From Adiantum capillus-veneris (taxonomy: Eukaryota > Streptophyta > Polypodiopsida > Polypodiales > Pteridaceae): a DNA stretch of 64,000 nucleotides. The stretch is from the NCBI GenBank assembly GCA_014529385.2, contig CM043963.1, positions 5,989,501-6,053,500 on the forward strand, written 5' to 3'. The notes below the pieces were generated by a model. It saw only the letters and a list, made by a program, of their open reading frames with translations, searched no databases and had not been told where the DNA came from. The position numbers and the translations under genes were made by a program. This document shows positions 49,928 through 60,429 of the stretch, piece by piece (the first letter of the stretch is position 1; every line of letters begins with the position of its first letter).

Positions 49928-52900
49928 TTATGGATTGAAATATTCTTCGGGTTGATGGATGGCAAGGTGTTCTTTAAGTGCATCCAGTGCCTTCTGGTAT
50001 CTGATCCTTCGTTCTTTGTCGGGCACTTGCAGAAATTGCATTGCTACTTGATTCTTCACGTCCACCATTGAGTAGCCTACAAACCTGGATGTTAGATTGT
50101 TGATCACCAACGCAAATATCTTTGTTCACCAGGTGAAGAATCCAGTGTAGAATGCTTCTTCAAAGGCTAGCATATTCTTCGATGACAGGAACATGCATCT
50201 GGCATAGAATCCGTAAAGGACCTCTTCTGAAGTTTTCCCACTTAGATCGTAGCATAAGCCTTTGTTTCCTTCCAAGAATGATAGCCATTGGGCCCCTGTT
50301 TTCTCAGGTTCAGTAAAAACTTGTATGCATGTGTGCAGCATTTTGCAGATTTTACATAACATTGCAAAGGAAGATCAGGCAAACTCTAGAAGGAAGACAT
50401 GGTGCCCGTTAGGGTTTTCACCATGTATTCCGTCATCGCTTGGCCTCTCTATGGAGCTGGTAGCCTAGGGAAGTTGAGCCCAGTTGGCCTCTTCTTTTGT
50501 AGTGCTTCATGCGCTTGCCATGTCCTTACTCTGGGTATAGGACAGAATGTTGGATCCCTTTGAAGGGATGCAGGTGCTCTTGTGAACATAATCAGGTATC
50601 TTGGATTCTTGTTCAACCAGCTTAACCTCCACTTTGGGTGGTCTTTATCTACGCCATCTTCTTGCATATCCTTGTACATCCTTTCTTTCACCGGTAATAG
50701 TTCTACTTTGATGAGAGGGTACTGCAGGGACTGTTGGTGCCATTGAGCATTGATCTGATTGGAAGTGATTTGAGTGACATTAACAGAGTGTAAAATTCTC
50801 AACTCCCAATCCATAGCGGGTTTCCACTGCTCATCCACCTCTAGGGTGATCTTCTCCTTCAGTGAGTCTTCTTCAGCTTTTGACAGCTGGACCATTGGAA
50901 ATGTGTCTGCATCTGTGACGTGAACCTGAAAATCCTCATCACCACTCGGCTCTGCTGTTGACAGTGTCTCAAACTCATCAAAAGAGACCAAGGGTATGTC
51001 TATCTGTGGCGGGCTGAAGTGCTTGCCTCTTCCTGCGTGTCTGGTTTTCCATCTCTAAGGAGTTGATTTATCCACTTGAGTTCTGTTATCTCCTTTAGAA
51101 GCTCCTCCTCTCCCTGAACCCGCATCAATGCCAGGTCCCTACGTTATGATTGTTCTAACTTTTAGGTCTTTTTTTTTTCTTTTCAAGTGCCTTATACACT
51201 TCGTCAGTTCCTTTGATTGAGGCCACGGCTGGGTTTTCTTTGATTTTCTGTAAGAAAATGGCCTGATCATTGATCCTCTATTCAGAATATTGCAGAGAAG
51301 CATTGGAAACATCTAACTGCACCTGAATCTTCTGAGCTGATAGAGAGGTCGTAAGAAGTTCATTTGTAACTTCTATCAGTTGCTCATCTTTTACCTTACA
51401 GGCATCAGACAATTTAGTGAGTAGATCACCTAACTCCTCCATTTCCTTTTGTTGTTTATCTATGGCCAACTGATGTTGTTCCACTTCTGCCTTCAGCTCT
51501 TGCACTTGCCTTTGGAGACAAGTGATGATAGTCATCCTGTCTTCTAGCTCTCCTTAGAAATCGTCGATCACCATGTCCAGTTCCTTGGCCTTTGTGTTGC
51601 GGTTTAAAGCTGCTGAACGGAGTCTCTCCGTCATTTCCTGCATTTTTCGTGCATATTCATTGACCTGTACTATTACTTTGTTGTTTAACTGCCACTCCTC
51701 CTCTCTTGCCAGCTGGGATGTTCCTGCAGCCTCGTGTGTGGCTTCTTGCTGCGTCGTAATTGCTGGTGATTCTTGTGTAGACGTAGATGGTCAGTCTTCT
51801 TCATGGGTATCATGAGGCTTTGATGCCTCGGCAATTTTTGGTTGAGTAGAACTGGAGGGTGTTGTCTCAACCCTTGCTATCTCTTTAGGTGCCAGCCTTT
51901 CTTCCTTTTCTGGCTCGGGCTTCGTCTCATGTGCAGGGGTAGGTTCTTTTTCCGCATTTGCTTCCTTGTCAGTCTCTTGTTCAGATCGACTAGCCTTTTC
52001 CTCTTCTGGCTTTTGAGTATCTTCAGCTGCCTTCTTCGGTTCCGGCTCGGTTCCGGCTCGGCTTCTTTTTCTTTTTGTCCGTCGGGGTGGTCAGCTTCTT
52101 GTGTATATTTTGTTTATTGAGTGGACTCAAAATATTTCTCTTTCTCAGGCTCTACTTCTTTATTGGTGTCTTTGCCTGCAGGTGATGGTGGTGGGCTAGG
52201 CATGGGATGGTCTTGTTGTTCTGTATGCGGTGAGATGGGTCGGGGAGATCCATGACTTTGCTCTTGGCTAGCCGTCTCCTCCGCTTGCCTTTGGTCTTTT
52301 GTTTTCTTGGTTTTCTTTGCAGCTTCTTCTGTTTCCTTCAGCTTTAGCGCCTCTGCCTCTTGGTACATTCTTTCTAAATGCTCTGTTGGATCATCCACCT
52401 CCTTTCTTGTATGATGCTTTGTTCGAGGGCCTTTAAGTCCGGCAAGTACCCATTTTTCTGGGTCCTTCCCTTGCGTTTAGTTGGCTCTTCTTAGTGTGTG
52501 GCCACAACTTTTCTTTTCATCTCTTCTCTCCGAGCTCTCTTTTCTTCGTTGTCAGAGCTCTCGCTGTTGTGCCGTTCCGGCAAGCTGTGAGTTGACTCAT
52601 CATCAAATTTATGTGATTTTTTACCTGACCTTGTAGCTTGTGGAGAGGGTTGTGCTGCCCAGATCCATGTATTCTGATCAGGGGCAGGCGGTAGGTTGTC
52701 GGCCATATCGATGGCATGATATGCTATTCGAGTCAAGACCTCTGGCGCACCCAAGTACGTGATTTTTCCTTCCTTCTTGGTGCCCTTCAAGGTTGTCAAG
52801 AAATATTGCACGTGGTCCACTGTTTGCCTTGTCATCGACTTGAGAACCTGAGTGAATGTGGTGGCCACGACGTGATTTGGTGTAGTGTACCTTGGTGGCC

Positions 52901-53486
52901 TTTTTGACAGAAAATGAAAGTGTTGATGGTACAAACAGGTTGGCTCTTCTACCTGTTTGTGTATAAGATCAACGAATGTAGCTGTGCTTGTCTCTTTGGT
53001 AAATGTACCTGCAGTTTTCTTATCTCTTGCCAGCATGGTCATTCCTTTTGTGGGCAGTTTGAGTGCCTCTGCCACTATCTCTTTTGTGATCACTACCTCG
53101 ACCTTGTTCCCTTGGGTGTCTAATATCTGTGCGGTTCCGTCTTCTTTGATGGTGGATAGAAGTTTGTAAGCTTTCTGAAAGTCCACTCCACAAGGCTCTT
53201 GTTTGTAGAAATGCATGAGCCCCAACGTGCAGTTAGCCTCTTTTGTCTCTGGCTTGGCAGTTACATCATAGACTTCTTTGGGCAGGAGTTGCAACTCCAC
53301 CAGATGCCCCTCTTCACTCTTGAACCTGTCAGTGAAGACCGTAGTGTGGTGCTCTTCCAACTATTCTCTAGAAAGGTAGGATGCCTTTGCTGCTTTGACT
53401 GACTCGGGGTCTAGCTCATATGCAGGTAGTTTTTGTAGTTTCTCTTTTTGGTTTAGCTTCTTCTTGGCCCTCTCCGCTGCTTGCAT
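49928..53486 (-). pseudogene. Large retroelement-type ORF with coiled coil
   Basis: About 1190 codons on the minus strand, broken by stops and frameshifts. N-terminal part (53486-52491): MQAAERAKKKLNQKEKLQKL, one TAG, then FQKAYKLLSTIKEDGTAQIL and IVAEALKLPTKGMTML. This resembles the N-terminal domain of putative plant transposon / Athila ORF1 proteins. Next comes a Lys/Glu/Pro-rich region (52398-51690), then a coiled coil (51535-51278, VQELKAEVEQHQLAIDKQQK). The C-terminal part follows (50991-49928: KWRLSWLNKNPRYLIMFTRA, YQKALDALKEHLAIHQPEEY). TTCACTCCACAG just before the ATG is a possible splice acceptor. Function unknown; a gag-like structural role is a guess. Confidence 0.45.
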
Positions 53487-53673
53487 TACTCCTGTGGAGT
53501 GAATAGAGTGCAAAGTTAGCAGATTTGTCAAATTTTTTTCTGAAATGTCCTTGTAGACTGAAATGCTGACAATTTGGTCCAATTAGCTTCAAATCAATTT
53601 TTGAACAAGCAAAGATGCATAAACACATGCAAGGAACAAAATTGTATGGTCAAACAAAAAATTTGCAACCAAA

Positions 53674-54272
53674 GTAAATAATCGCGATTATTTACAGCTG
53701 ATCACAATTTCCAACTTTTTGCAAACTTAGCTTTTTAGGCTTGAAGTATATACCAAATACATGCTATGAGTGAAATATGGGCTCATTTGGATGCATAGGA
53801 TGAATGGTACCAAATTTTGGCTTTAGGTCTCAAAAATAGTAGATATAAAGGAAATTTGAGATTTTGAACTCCAAATTGATTCAAAATTGGCTAGTGGGCT
53901 TATCACAAGATGTACTTTGGATGTATGACGATAAAATATCCAAATTCCCCAATTTTGACTAGAAAGTAAATAATCGCAATTATTAACTTTTCTTCCAAAA
54001 TTGATATTTTTTGGTACAAATTGGTTCTAGGAATTCTATGGACCTTGGGTATGAGATATGAAGTGATTTGGATCAAGAAATGTGGTCCATAACCCAAATT
54101 TTGGCTTGCAAAGACTTCTTTGCGTTTTCTTGGCAATTTTACAAGAGATGGGTGATCATTATGGCTCATACTTGATTTTTGGCATGTAATAGATGTATAC
54201 ACATAATGGGTGAGGTGATTTGACAATTTCCAAGCAAAACTAATGCAAAAGTAAATAATCGCGATTATTTAC
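53674..54272. promoter_or_regulatory. Three spaced palindromes centred on ATCGCGAT
   Basis: TAAATAATCGCGATTATTTA, perfectly self-complementary and extended by G/C at its ends, occurs at 53674-53695 and 54251-54272. A variant (TAAATAATCGCAATTATTAA) is at 53966-53987. Spacing is 292 and 285 bp, so they may mark diverged units of about 290 bp. They lie upstream of the minus-strand ORF at 53486. A dimer-binding site is one explanation, tandem-repeat ancestry another. Confidence 0.6.
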
Positions 54273-54420
54273 AACAGTGACAAAAACTTTGCAAAACCTA
54301 CAAATTTTGACCTAGACATGTTTCATACACCTAATACAAGTCCTAAATTGAATTTGGTCAAGTTTGGTCATGCCGGCATCACTTCTGCCTTGTCGACTTT
54401 GAAATCCCCGTTTTTTGTGA

Positions 54421-54636
54421 CTACTCTGTCTTTTGGGCTTGGTCAGTCAACTTTGAGGCTTTGGACTTGTCCGTAACATAGTCGTGAAGCAACTTGTCCA
54501 ATTCTGGCTCATTTAGAGTCAGTTTGACCTCGTATGTCGAATTTGACGCTTTGTAACCTTCGAGCCATTTTCTGCTTTTCGAGGGCTTTGCTTGATGGAT
54601 TTCACCAAACCAATCATATACATTGTATATGGACCT
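54421..54636 (-). CDS. Small unrecognised ORF upstream of the large ORF
   Basis: About 71 codons: MRSIYNVYDWFGEIHQAKPS ... LTLNEPELDKLLHDYVTDKS. Composition looks protein-like. Same strand as 53486-49928 and about 900 bp upstream, so it could be an upstream exon, but I see no clear donor. No family recognised. Confidence 0.25.
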   Translation of the reverse strand, partial: RSIYNVYDWFGEIHQAKPSKSRKWLEGYKASNSTYEVKLTLNEPELDKLLHDYVTDKSKASKLTDQAQKTE

Positions 54637-54645
54637 CATTAGCAA

Positions 54646-55722
54646 GCCATCTGTGAAGTCAGGTCAGAATTCTGGCATCTGTCAAAAACCTAACTTTTCT
54701 ACTCGGGACTCCCTTGACCCTAGCCGAATGGTCATCTGATGGTATAGAAAGGTTCTATTATATTAGGGCATGCTATGGTTCAAATCTCATCCGATTTGGT
54801 CAAGCTGGTAGGCCACTACGGTCAGTTTTAGGTCGTAGGTCTTCGTTCACTGCTCAGTTTCTAGGGTTTTTTCTGGGGCTTTAGACTAGCTATTGGCCGT
54901 ACAAAATGGATCATTGTTGACTAAAGAACTTACCCCTCACGTCTCGTGTGAGACGGCGCTGAAAATGGTCAACTGTGGACTCCGGAAAAGTCGTGCGAAA
55001 GAGGCCGAAATCTCTCTCTACAAAGGCTCCAAGTGGAAATGGGTGGTTTTAGCCTACCTTGGATATCTATACCCGGAATTCCCGAACCAAATTTCCCTAG
55101 ATTCCCCCGTTAGTCCTACTAGGCCAGGAAATCTATGCTAGACTAAAAAAATTTCCTGACGAATTTTTGTAGCTCCTTCTGCAAGAATTTTGGAAAAGTA
55201 GGCCTGACTGCCTTATTAAGGCTTCCCGCTTCCATCTTCTGATTTCATTGAAAATTTTTGTGCTTGTCCACCTTGTCTTTTTTATCACCATCGTGTCTTT
55301 CATTTTTCCATCTAATCTTCCCTGCTATTTATTATTAATTTTTGACCTGTTTATTTGAAAAAATTAAAGAAAATAGCAAAATGCTCTAAAAAATAAAGTA
55401 AAAATCCAATAATTAAGAAAATCCCTTGAAAAAAATAGCTTTATTATTTTTTGTTGGATTTTTCTATTTTTAAGCCTCATTATCAATAAAAATGATGAAA
55501 AATATCCAAAAAAGGACTATTTTTTATGATTTTTTGATAGTATATACACTATTTACACTCATCGGGAAGATATTATCAGTGATTTTTTCCTTGGTGATGA
55601 TGAATTATAAGGGCATTATTAGGTAATTTTGTGAAAAAATTCACACGTTAACATAGAACTTTTTCCTCCCTCTTCAAACATGGCCCTTAATTACTTAGTA
55701 CTTAGTATTTAGTGCTCTTCCA
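54646..55722 (-). repeat. Probable 3' LTR of element B (right part)
   Basis: On the minus strand TGGAAGAGCACTAAATACTA starts at 55722 directly after a purine tract, as an LTR should. The far end cannot be located without the 5' LTR, which lies beyond 64000. AT-rich, no coding. Confidence 0.4.
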
Positions 55723-55736
55723 CCCCTCCTAGCTAG
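55723..55736 (-). other. Element B: polypurine tract
   Basis: Minus strand AGCTAGGAGGGG followed by TGGAAGAGC. Confidence 0.55.
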
Positions 55737-55875
55737 ATGGCATACTCCGGGACGACTGTGTGCATGGCTTGAACAATCGTGTCTATGCATAGCCGTGATT
55801 GTCTCTACCATGATATGAAGATCAATGCAATTCAAACCAATATGTTGTGCAAGAGCTGGGTCTTAAGTAATTAAC

Positions 55876-56778
55876 TCAAGGATTTTCGACGTCGAGGTTT
55901 GTTGCTGATCTCTTCCAAAGAGAAAATCTTGTATCTTGTGCTCTCTGTTTGATTGTACCATCAGGGTGCTTTAGCACACTGATTGCTTGAGCTGTTGATA
56001 GCACTTTCGATTGTTGTTGAGCTTTTTCTCGCCATTGGTAATTTGGTATGTGTGGTGCTGCATGGGGTGGTGGAGTCTGTTGAGACTTAACTCGCCATTG
56101 CTTGATTGGTTTCGCAGGTTGTGGAGAAGATAAGTGCTCCTTTTTTTTCCAAACCATTTTCATGTTAGGTTCCTTGCTTGAAGATCCTTGTCTCTATGTT
56201 CGAACCCTTGGAACCTTCTTTTGTTTCGTAGGCGGTGAAGTTTTAGGCACCCAGATCTGAATTTGTTTATCCTTAACCTGTGCTTTTGGTACCCAAATTT
56301 TCCTGACTCCTTGCATGCTATATGTAGCATTTTATTGTCAAGGGGATGGAGAAGATTGACTTTGTGGATTGGTCTGGTGATTGCTTCTTTTCCATTCCTC
56401 CTTGCTTGGTGCAATTGGAACAATGAGTTGCCCTCCTTTAGGTGATAGCTTTAGCTGGTTCGTATCCCAATCTGGTATTGCTTTGTATGTACACATCCAG
56501 GGAATTCCAAGAATCATCGTCTCATTCATGTGTTCATCTGGTAAGCACACAAACTGATGAGGACATGAACATCCATGTACTATCACGTTCAAGTTGACTA
56601 CTCCCAATGTTGGAGTTGGGTTCGTGTTGTATCCTATGATTGTTGCTATTCCTTCCATCAATGCTTGACTTGTTGCCTTCTTGTATGTGGAATAACTGAC
56701 TGCATTTACTCTAGCTCCTATGTCGACCAAAGCATTGGTGCTATGATTGTTGAGCTGTACTTTGATGCACGGGTCCAT
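55876..56778 (-). pseudogene. Element B: post-integrase ORF, retropepsin-like plus Trp-Pro-Lys motifs
   Basis: About 300 codons in a single minus-strand frame with three stops (56338, 56332, about 56205). Residues 1-30 contain STNALVDIGARVNAVS with D-I-G at 19-21, and ILGIPW is at 89-94. Both are retropepsin hallmarks at normal spacing. Then come KIWVPKAQV, QIWVPKTSPP, MVWKKKEHL, QWRVKSQQ and YQWREKAQQ. The ATG at 56778 is about 10 bp after the pol stop, in another frame, so this is a separate ORF. The catalytic Asp is kept; D-I-G instead of D-T/S-G may reduce activity. It could process the polyprotein or serve as a non-catalytic fold; both are inference. Confidence 0.6.
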
Positions 56779-56789
56779 TCCATCTAGCT

Positions 56790-57356
56790 AGCATCATCTG
56801 TTGAAACTTCATTTTTAAGTAATTCCCATTGTCGATCATCTATTTTCAAAGTGTCGACGGGAATCGGTATTTGTTGATTCTTGAGAGAAGCTTTCCGCTT
56901 GAGTACCCAAAGCTTAGCTTCCTCTTGGGCTTCATCAGTAACCTATTGTTGTTTGATCTTCCTTTGTTTGTCTGCATGCACTCTTTCTAGCAATTCATTG
57001 GTTAATGGCAAATTGTATTTCTTTAAACGACATCCACTAGTCCAATTAGTGATTGGTTCACCATCTAGGGTGGACAATTTTACTACTTCACTTGGAAATA
57101 CATCTTCAATGATAAATGGTCCGTTCCCCTTTTTATTAAACTTGTGAATGTGTTGCTTAAGGGAATAGACTAGAACTAGGTCCCCTTTCTTGAAGACCTT
57201 TGTGATTAAGTGGGAATCAAAAAACTGTTTTTGTTTTTGCTTTTGTGCATAGATATGAGCTACAGCAATTAGCCTTTGCTCGTCTAGCTTTTCCAAATCT
57301 TCCAGTCTTTCTCACAATTCATTTCCAGTCCACTCAAGATTTTGTGCTGCCCTTAA
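56790..57356 (-). pseudogene. Element B: integrase C-terminus (GPF) and pol tail
   Basis: Starts at the CACTA insertion with RAAQNLEWTGNEL, continues ERLEDLEKLDEQRLIAVAH, FKKGDLVLVYSLKQH and GNGPFIIEDVFPSEVVKL (GPY/F-type module), then NWTSGCRLKKY. After a TAG at about 56942 the same frame runs to a stop near 56790 and includes AKLWVLKRKASL, itself a W-x-x-K motif. Confidence 0.85.
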
Positions 57357-58677
57357 CACTAGGTTGGTAACCTAACAGGACATAAAAGTGTCCTTTCAGG
57401 GTTTTGGAAAAAACCTCCAAAACCATAGTAGATCCACTCATTTTGTAAAATCCTTTCATGAGGTTATAGTTCAAGGCCTACTACACATGGAAAAAATAAT
57501 AAACTTGTAAAATTTCTCATCTTTTGGTTACACCAAGCCTCCAAAGTTGATGGACCAGTACATTTTCATCAAAACAGTCATTTCTTACATTTTGTTGCAT
57601 AAAAATAAGATTAGGGATTTTTGTAGGACTTGAGATAAATTCCCTAGTTAACTTCAATGGGTTGGTGATCTGAACATATGATTGCTTATCACTCACTATT
57701 TTTTGTTTTGCCAAAAGAAATAGGTACAAAAAAGTTGAATTTTTACCATTCTGCAAACCTATCATCAAAGTTTCTATAGCCACGCGCAATACAAATAATA
57801 TATGCATATTTTCTTAGTTCCCTATTGTCCTTTAGGTTCATAAGGAGCCATGGAGCATGTCAAAAGAATAATACATCCCTTACCAAGTAAAATCTTGGGG
57901 ACAAAGATGAAGTGCTAAATACAACAAACATGAAAAAACTGGGTTCAACATTATGAGTTGTAGAATCCCATAGAAACTATTCAATATCTAGCCAAATTTG
58001 ATCCTTATGACTAGATATGGTTACTACCTACAAAATTCATGTAGTTGTCACAAGAAACTAACAATATTGAAAAAGCTATACTTGATATACTAGAATGTTT
58101 CGTTTTCTTCTATAATTGAAAAAATCAACCATCGTTGTCTACTATGCAAAATAGGGTATTAGGTGCCCCAAAACTCAAGGAATATTAGCTTTATGTTACA
58201 ATATGTGACATAGAAAATCAAAACTGCATTTGGATATCATGAAAGCCACCAAAAAAATCATAGAAGAGCTAAAATTGGCTAAAAAACAGGATTAGACAAT
58301 TTTTGTAATTTGGTCATAACTTACAACTTTAACATTTATTTCTCCCTAGAAGCATCAAGACATGTTGAGGACTACTAAAGATAGTTCTCTAGCATTATAG
58401 ACCTCACAAACATGAATTCTAGAGTGGTATAGTTGCAAAAAGTTGAAAAAAGCCAAAAATAGGACCCGTTTTTTCACATAGTTTAGGTTGTGAAATGTTG
58501 TGCAAGGACAAGGTTAAAGATGGAATTGATATTCCAAAAAAAGGTCGAGTTTTTTTCAGCTCATGAGACAACTTTCTAGATAGATAGCACCTCAAAATCC
58601 ATTTTGAAACTCTTGACATAATTCAAGGAAAATGCTCACTTAACAGGACATAAAAGTGACCCATTACCAACCTAGTG
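57357..58677. mobile_element. Non-autonomous CACTA-like DNA transposon
   Basis: 1321 bp. Ends CACTAGGTTGGTAA and TTACCAACCTAGTG are perfect 14 bp inverted repeats starting with CACTA. TTAA flanks both ends; a 3 bp duplication is usual for CACTA elements, so TTAA may be TSD or preferred target. Subterminal TAACAGGACATAAAAGTG occurs near both ends in direct orientation. No transposase is visible. Removing it restores the integrase frame (LLPTL / RAAQN), which proves a clean insertion. Confidence 0.85.
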
Positions 58678-59253
58678 TTAATGTCGGCAATAGAAATTCT
58701 ATTGGCAGTATGGCATCAAGACCATAAACAAGGTTAAAGGGTGTAGCATCTAAAGCTGTTTTGAATGAAACTCAATAAGTCCATAGAGCTGCATGGAGAT
58801 TCATTTCCCAGTCTATCCTTCCTGATCTAACCACTTTAGTCAACACCGAGCTAAGAATTTCATTCGATGCTCAGCTTGTTCGGTTGCTTGTGGGTGATAG
58901 GGAGCTGATTTGTTATGGATGACCATAAACTCATCAAGCAAATACTCTATTACCTCATTCAGGAAATGAGTTCCCTGATCACTGAAAATCTCTATTGGCA
59001 GTCCATATCTCGTGAGTACATACTCATATAAGAATGAAACAGTGGTTCTGGCATCATTCTTTTGAGTTGCTTTAGCCTCGGCCCACTTGGTCAAATAGTC
59101 TGTAGCTACAATGATATATTGAGCTTGGGTTATATAAGTAGGTGGTTGTATTAGTCCAACAAAATCTATACCCCATTTTGCGAAAGCTCTAGCCCCCATC
59201 ATTGGTCTTAAGGGCATGCTATCTACTCGTGTTGGCATTTTTTCTCGTGACAA
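58678..59253 (-). pseudogene. Element B: integrase catalytic core
   Basis: Inserts cDNA into the chromosome. FAKWGIDFVGLI gives the first Asp, IFSDQGTHFLNE the second, and 35 residues later HPQATEQAEH gives the Glu (D,D-35-E). After a frame change near 58845 the core continues IDWEMNLHAALWTY, TPFNLVYGLDAILPIEFLL and is cut by the DNA transposon. The usual HPQGNGQ is HPQATEQ here. A one-base shift in an A6 run near 59240 separates it from the zinc-binding part. Confidence 0.9.
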
Positions 59254-59830
59254 GCATCACATATTTGAACATATTCTTTGGCATGTGCAAAAAGTGTTGG
59301 CCACCATATGCCTACCATCAATATTTCTCTTGCGGTGGTCTCACTAGAAAAGTGACCTCCAGCTAATCCAGCATGTGCTTGTTCTATAATCGGAATATAC
59401 TCGTTTTCATGTGCACAAAGACGCAAATGTTGATCTTTACCTATCCGATACAATTGGTTCCCAATAAGAGCATAGTCTCTTGCTTCAGTTTCAATTGCTC
59501 TTTGACGGCGTTTACTCATGTCCTCAGGAAATGTTCGGATCGATAAGTAAGTAACCAGATAATTACTCCACTTAGGAACAGGTGACATTTGAAACAATGT
59601 TACATGAGGAATGGGTGTTTGTTTTTAGCATTGAGGGCAATCCTTTACAAAAGATCTAGCATCTCTCCTCATAGTCGTCCACAATACTCCAAGTCGCAAG
59701 ATTCGTTGCATAGTTTGGTCTTCAGCAAAGTGAAGGCCTACTATGGTAACATGTGCTTGACTTAGGTATTGTTCTTTTTCTTCAGGGTTAATGCATAAAA
59801 GCAATATCCCATCCCGATTTATTTTGTATA
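59250..59830 (-). pseudogene. Element B: two tandem H2C2 integrase zinc-binding modules
   Basis: Module 1 (59756-59628) and module 2 (59378-59250) are each 43 residues with identical spacing H-x6-H-x30-C-x2-C: AHVTIVGLHFAED...CPQC and AHAGLAGGHFSSE...CDAC. Each is preceded by a similar lead-in (YKINRDGILLLC and YRIGKDQHLRLC). They share about 15 of 43 residues. One TAA (near 59625) lies between them in the same frame. Known integrases carry one such module. This looks like an old internal duplication, or recombination between two related elements. Confidence 0.75.
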
Positions 59831-60429
59831 TCCTTCTAGCTAGTAATTGATACATAGCCGCTTGCTCAATTAATCCGATTGTCATAGGAAGTGGTATTTG
59901 TGAATCCACTTGAGCTATTGTCATTAATGACACAATGTTTTCTGACCGTCTAGGTATCATTTCTATGGAGAACAAATAGGCATTTGGTAGATCATCTTCT
60001 ACCCCTTTAGGTGATTCCCCTGAAACAATCCTTGACAAATGATCTGCTCGTTGATGTGTACTGCCTTTTTTTACAACCATAGTGAAACCAAATTTGAGAA
60101 GAATGATGAACCATCTCACTATTCTCCTTGTGCTGCATGGCTTTTTGACCAAATACAACAAAGTTTGGTGGTCCACAAAGAACACAAACTTGTTGGCTAA
60201 TAGGTAATGCCTACACTTTTTAACGACATAGATCATTCCTAGTCCTTCTCTTTTGGTGGTGGTGTAATTATTTTCTGCCATGTTCAATTGTCGGCTAGCA
60301 TAAGAAATAGGAAAGTCAATTTTCCCGTCTCCTGGTTGAGCTAGTATACAACTGATAGCAAAGTTAGAAGCATCTACATGTATGTGGAATACCTTATCGC
60401 AATCTGGTGCTTTCAATATTGGAGTTGAG
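59831..60429 (-). pseudogene. Element B: RNase H
   Basis: FHIHVDASNFAISCILAQPG, YASRQLNMAENNYTTTKREG and FVFFVDHQTLLYLVKK carry the Asp, Glu, Asp catalytic set. GSTHQRADHLSR marks the end. A short acidic linker leads to the first H2C2 module. Confidence 0.92.

Noticed and set aside
54893-55141. 82-codon + strand open frame
   Set aside because: No recognisable motif, opposite to all nearby coding, starts at a non-ATG codon.
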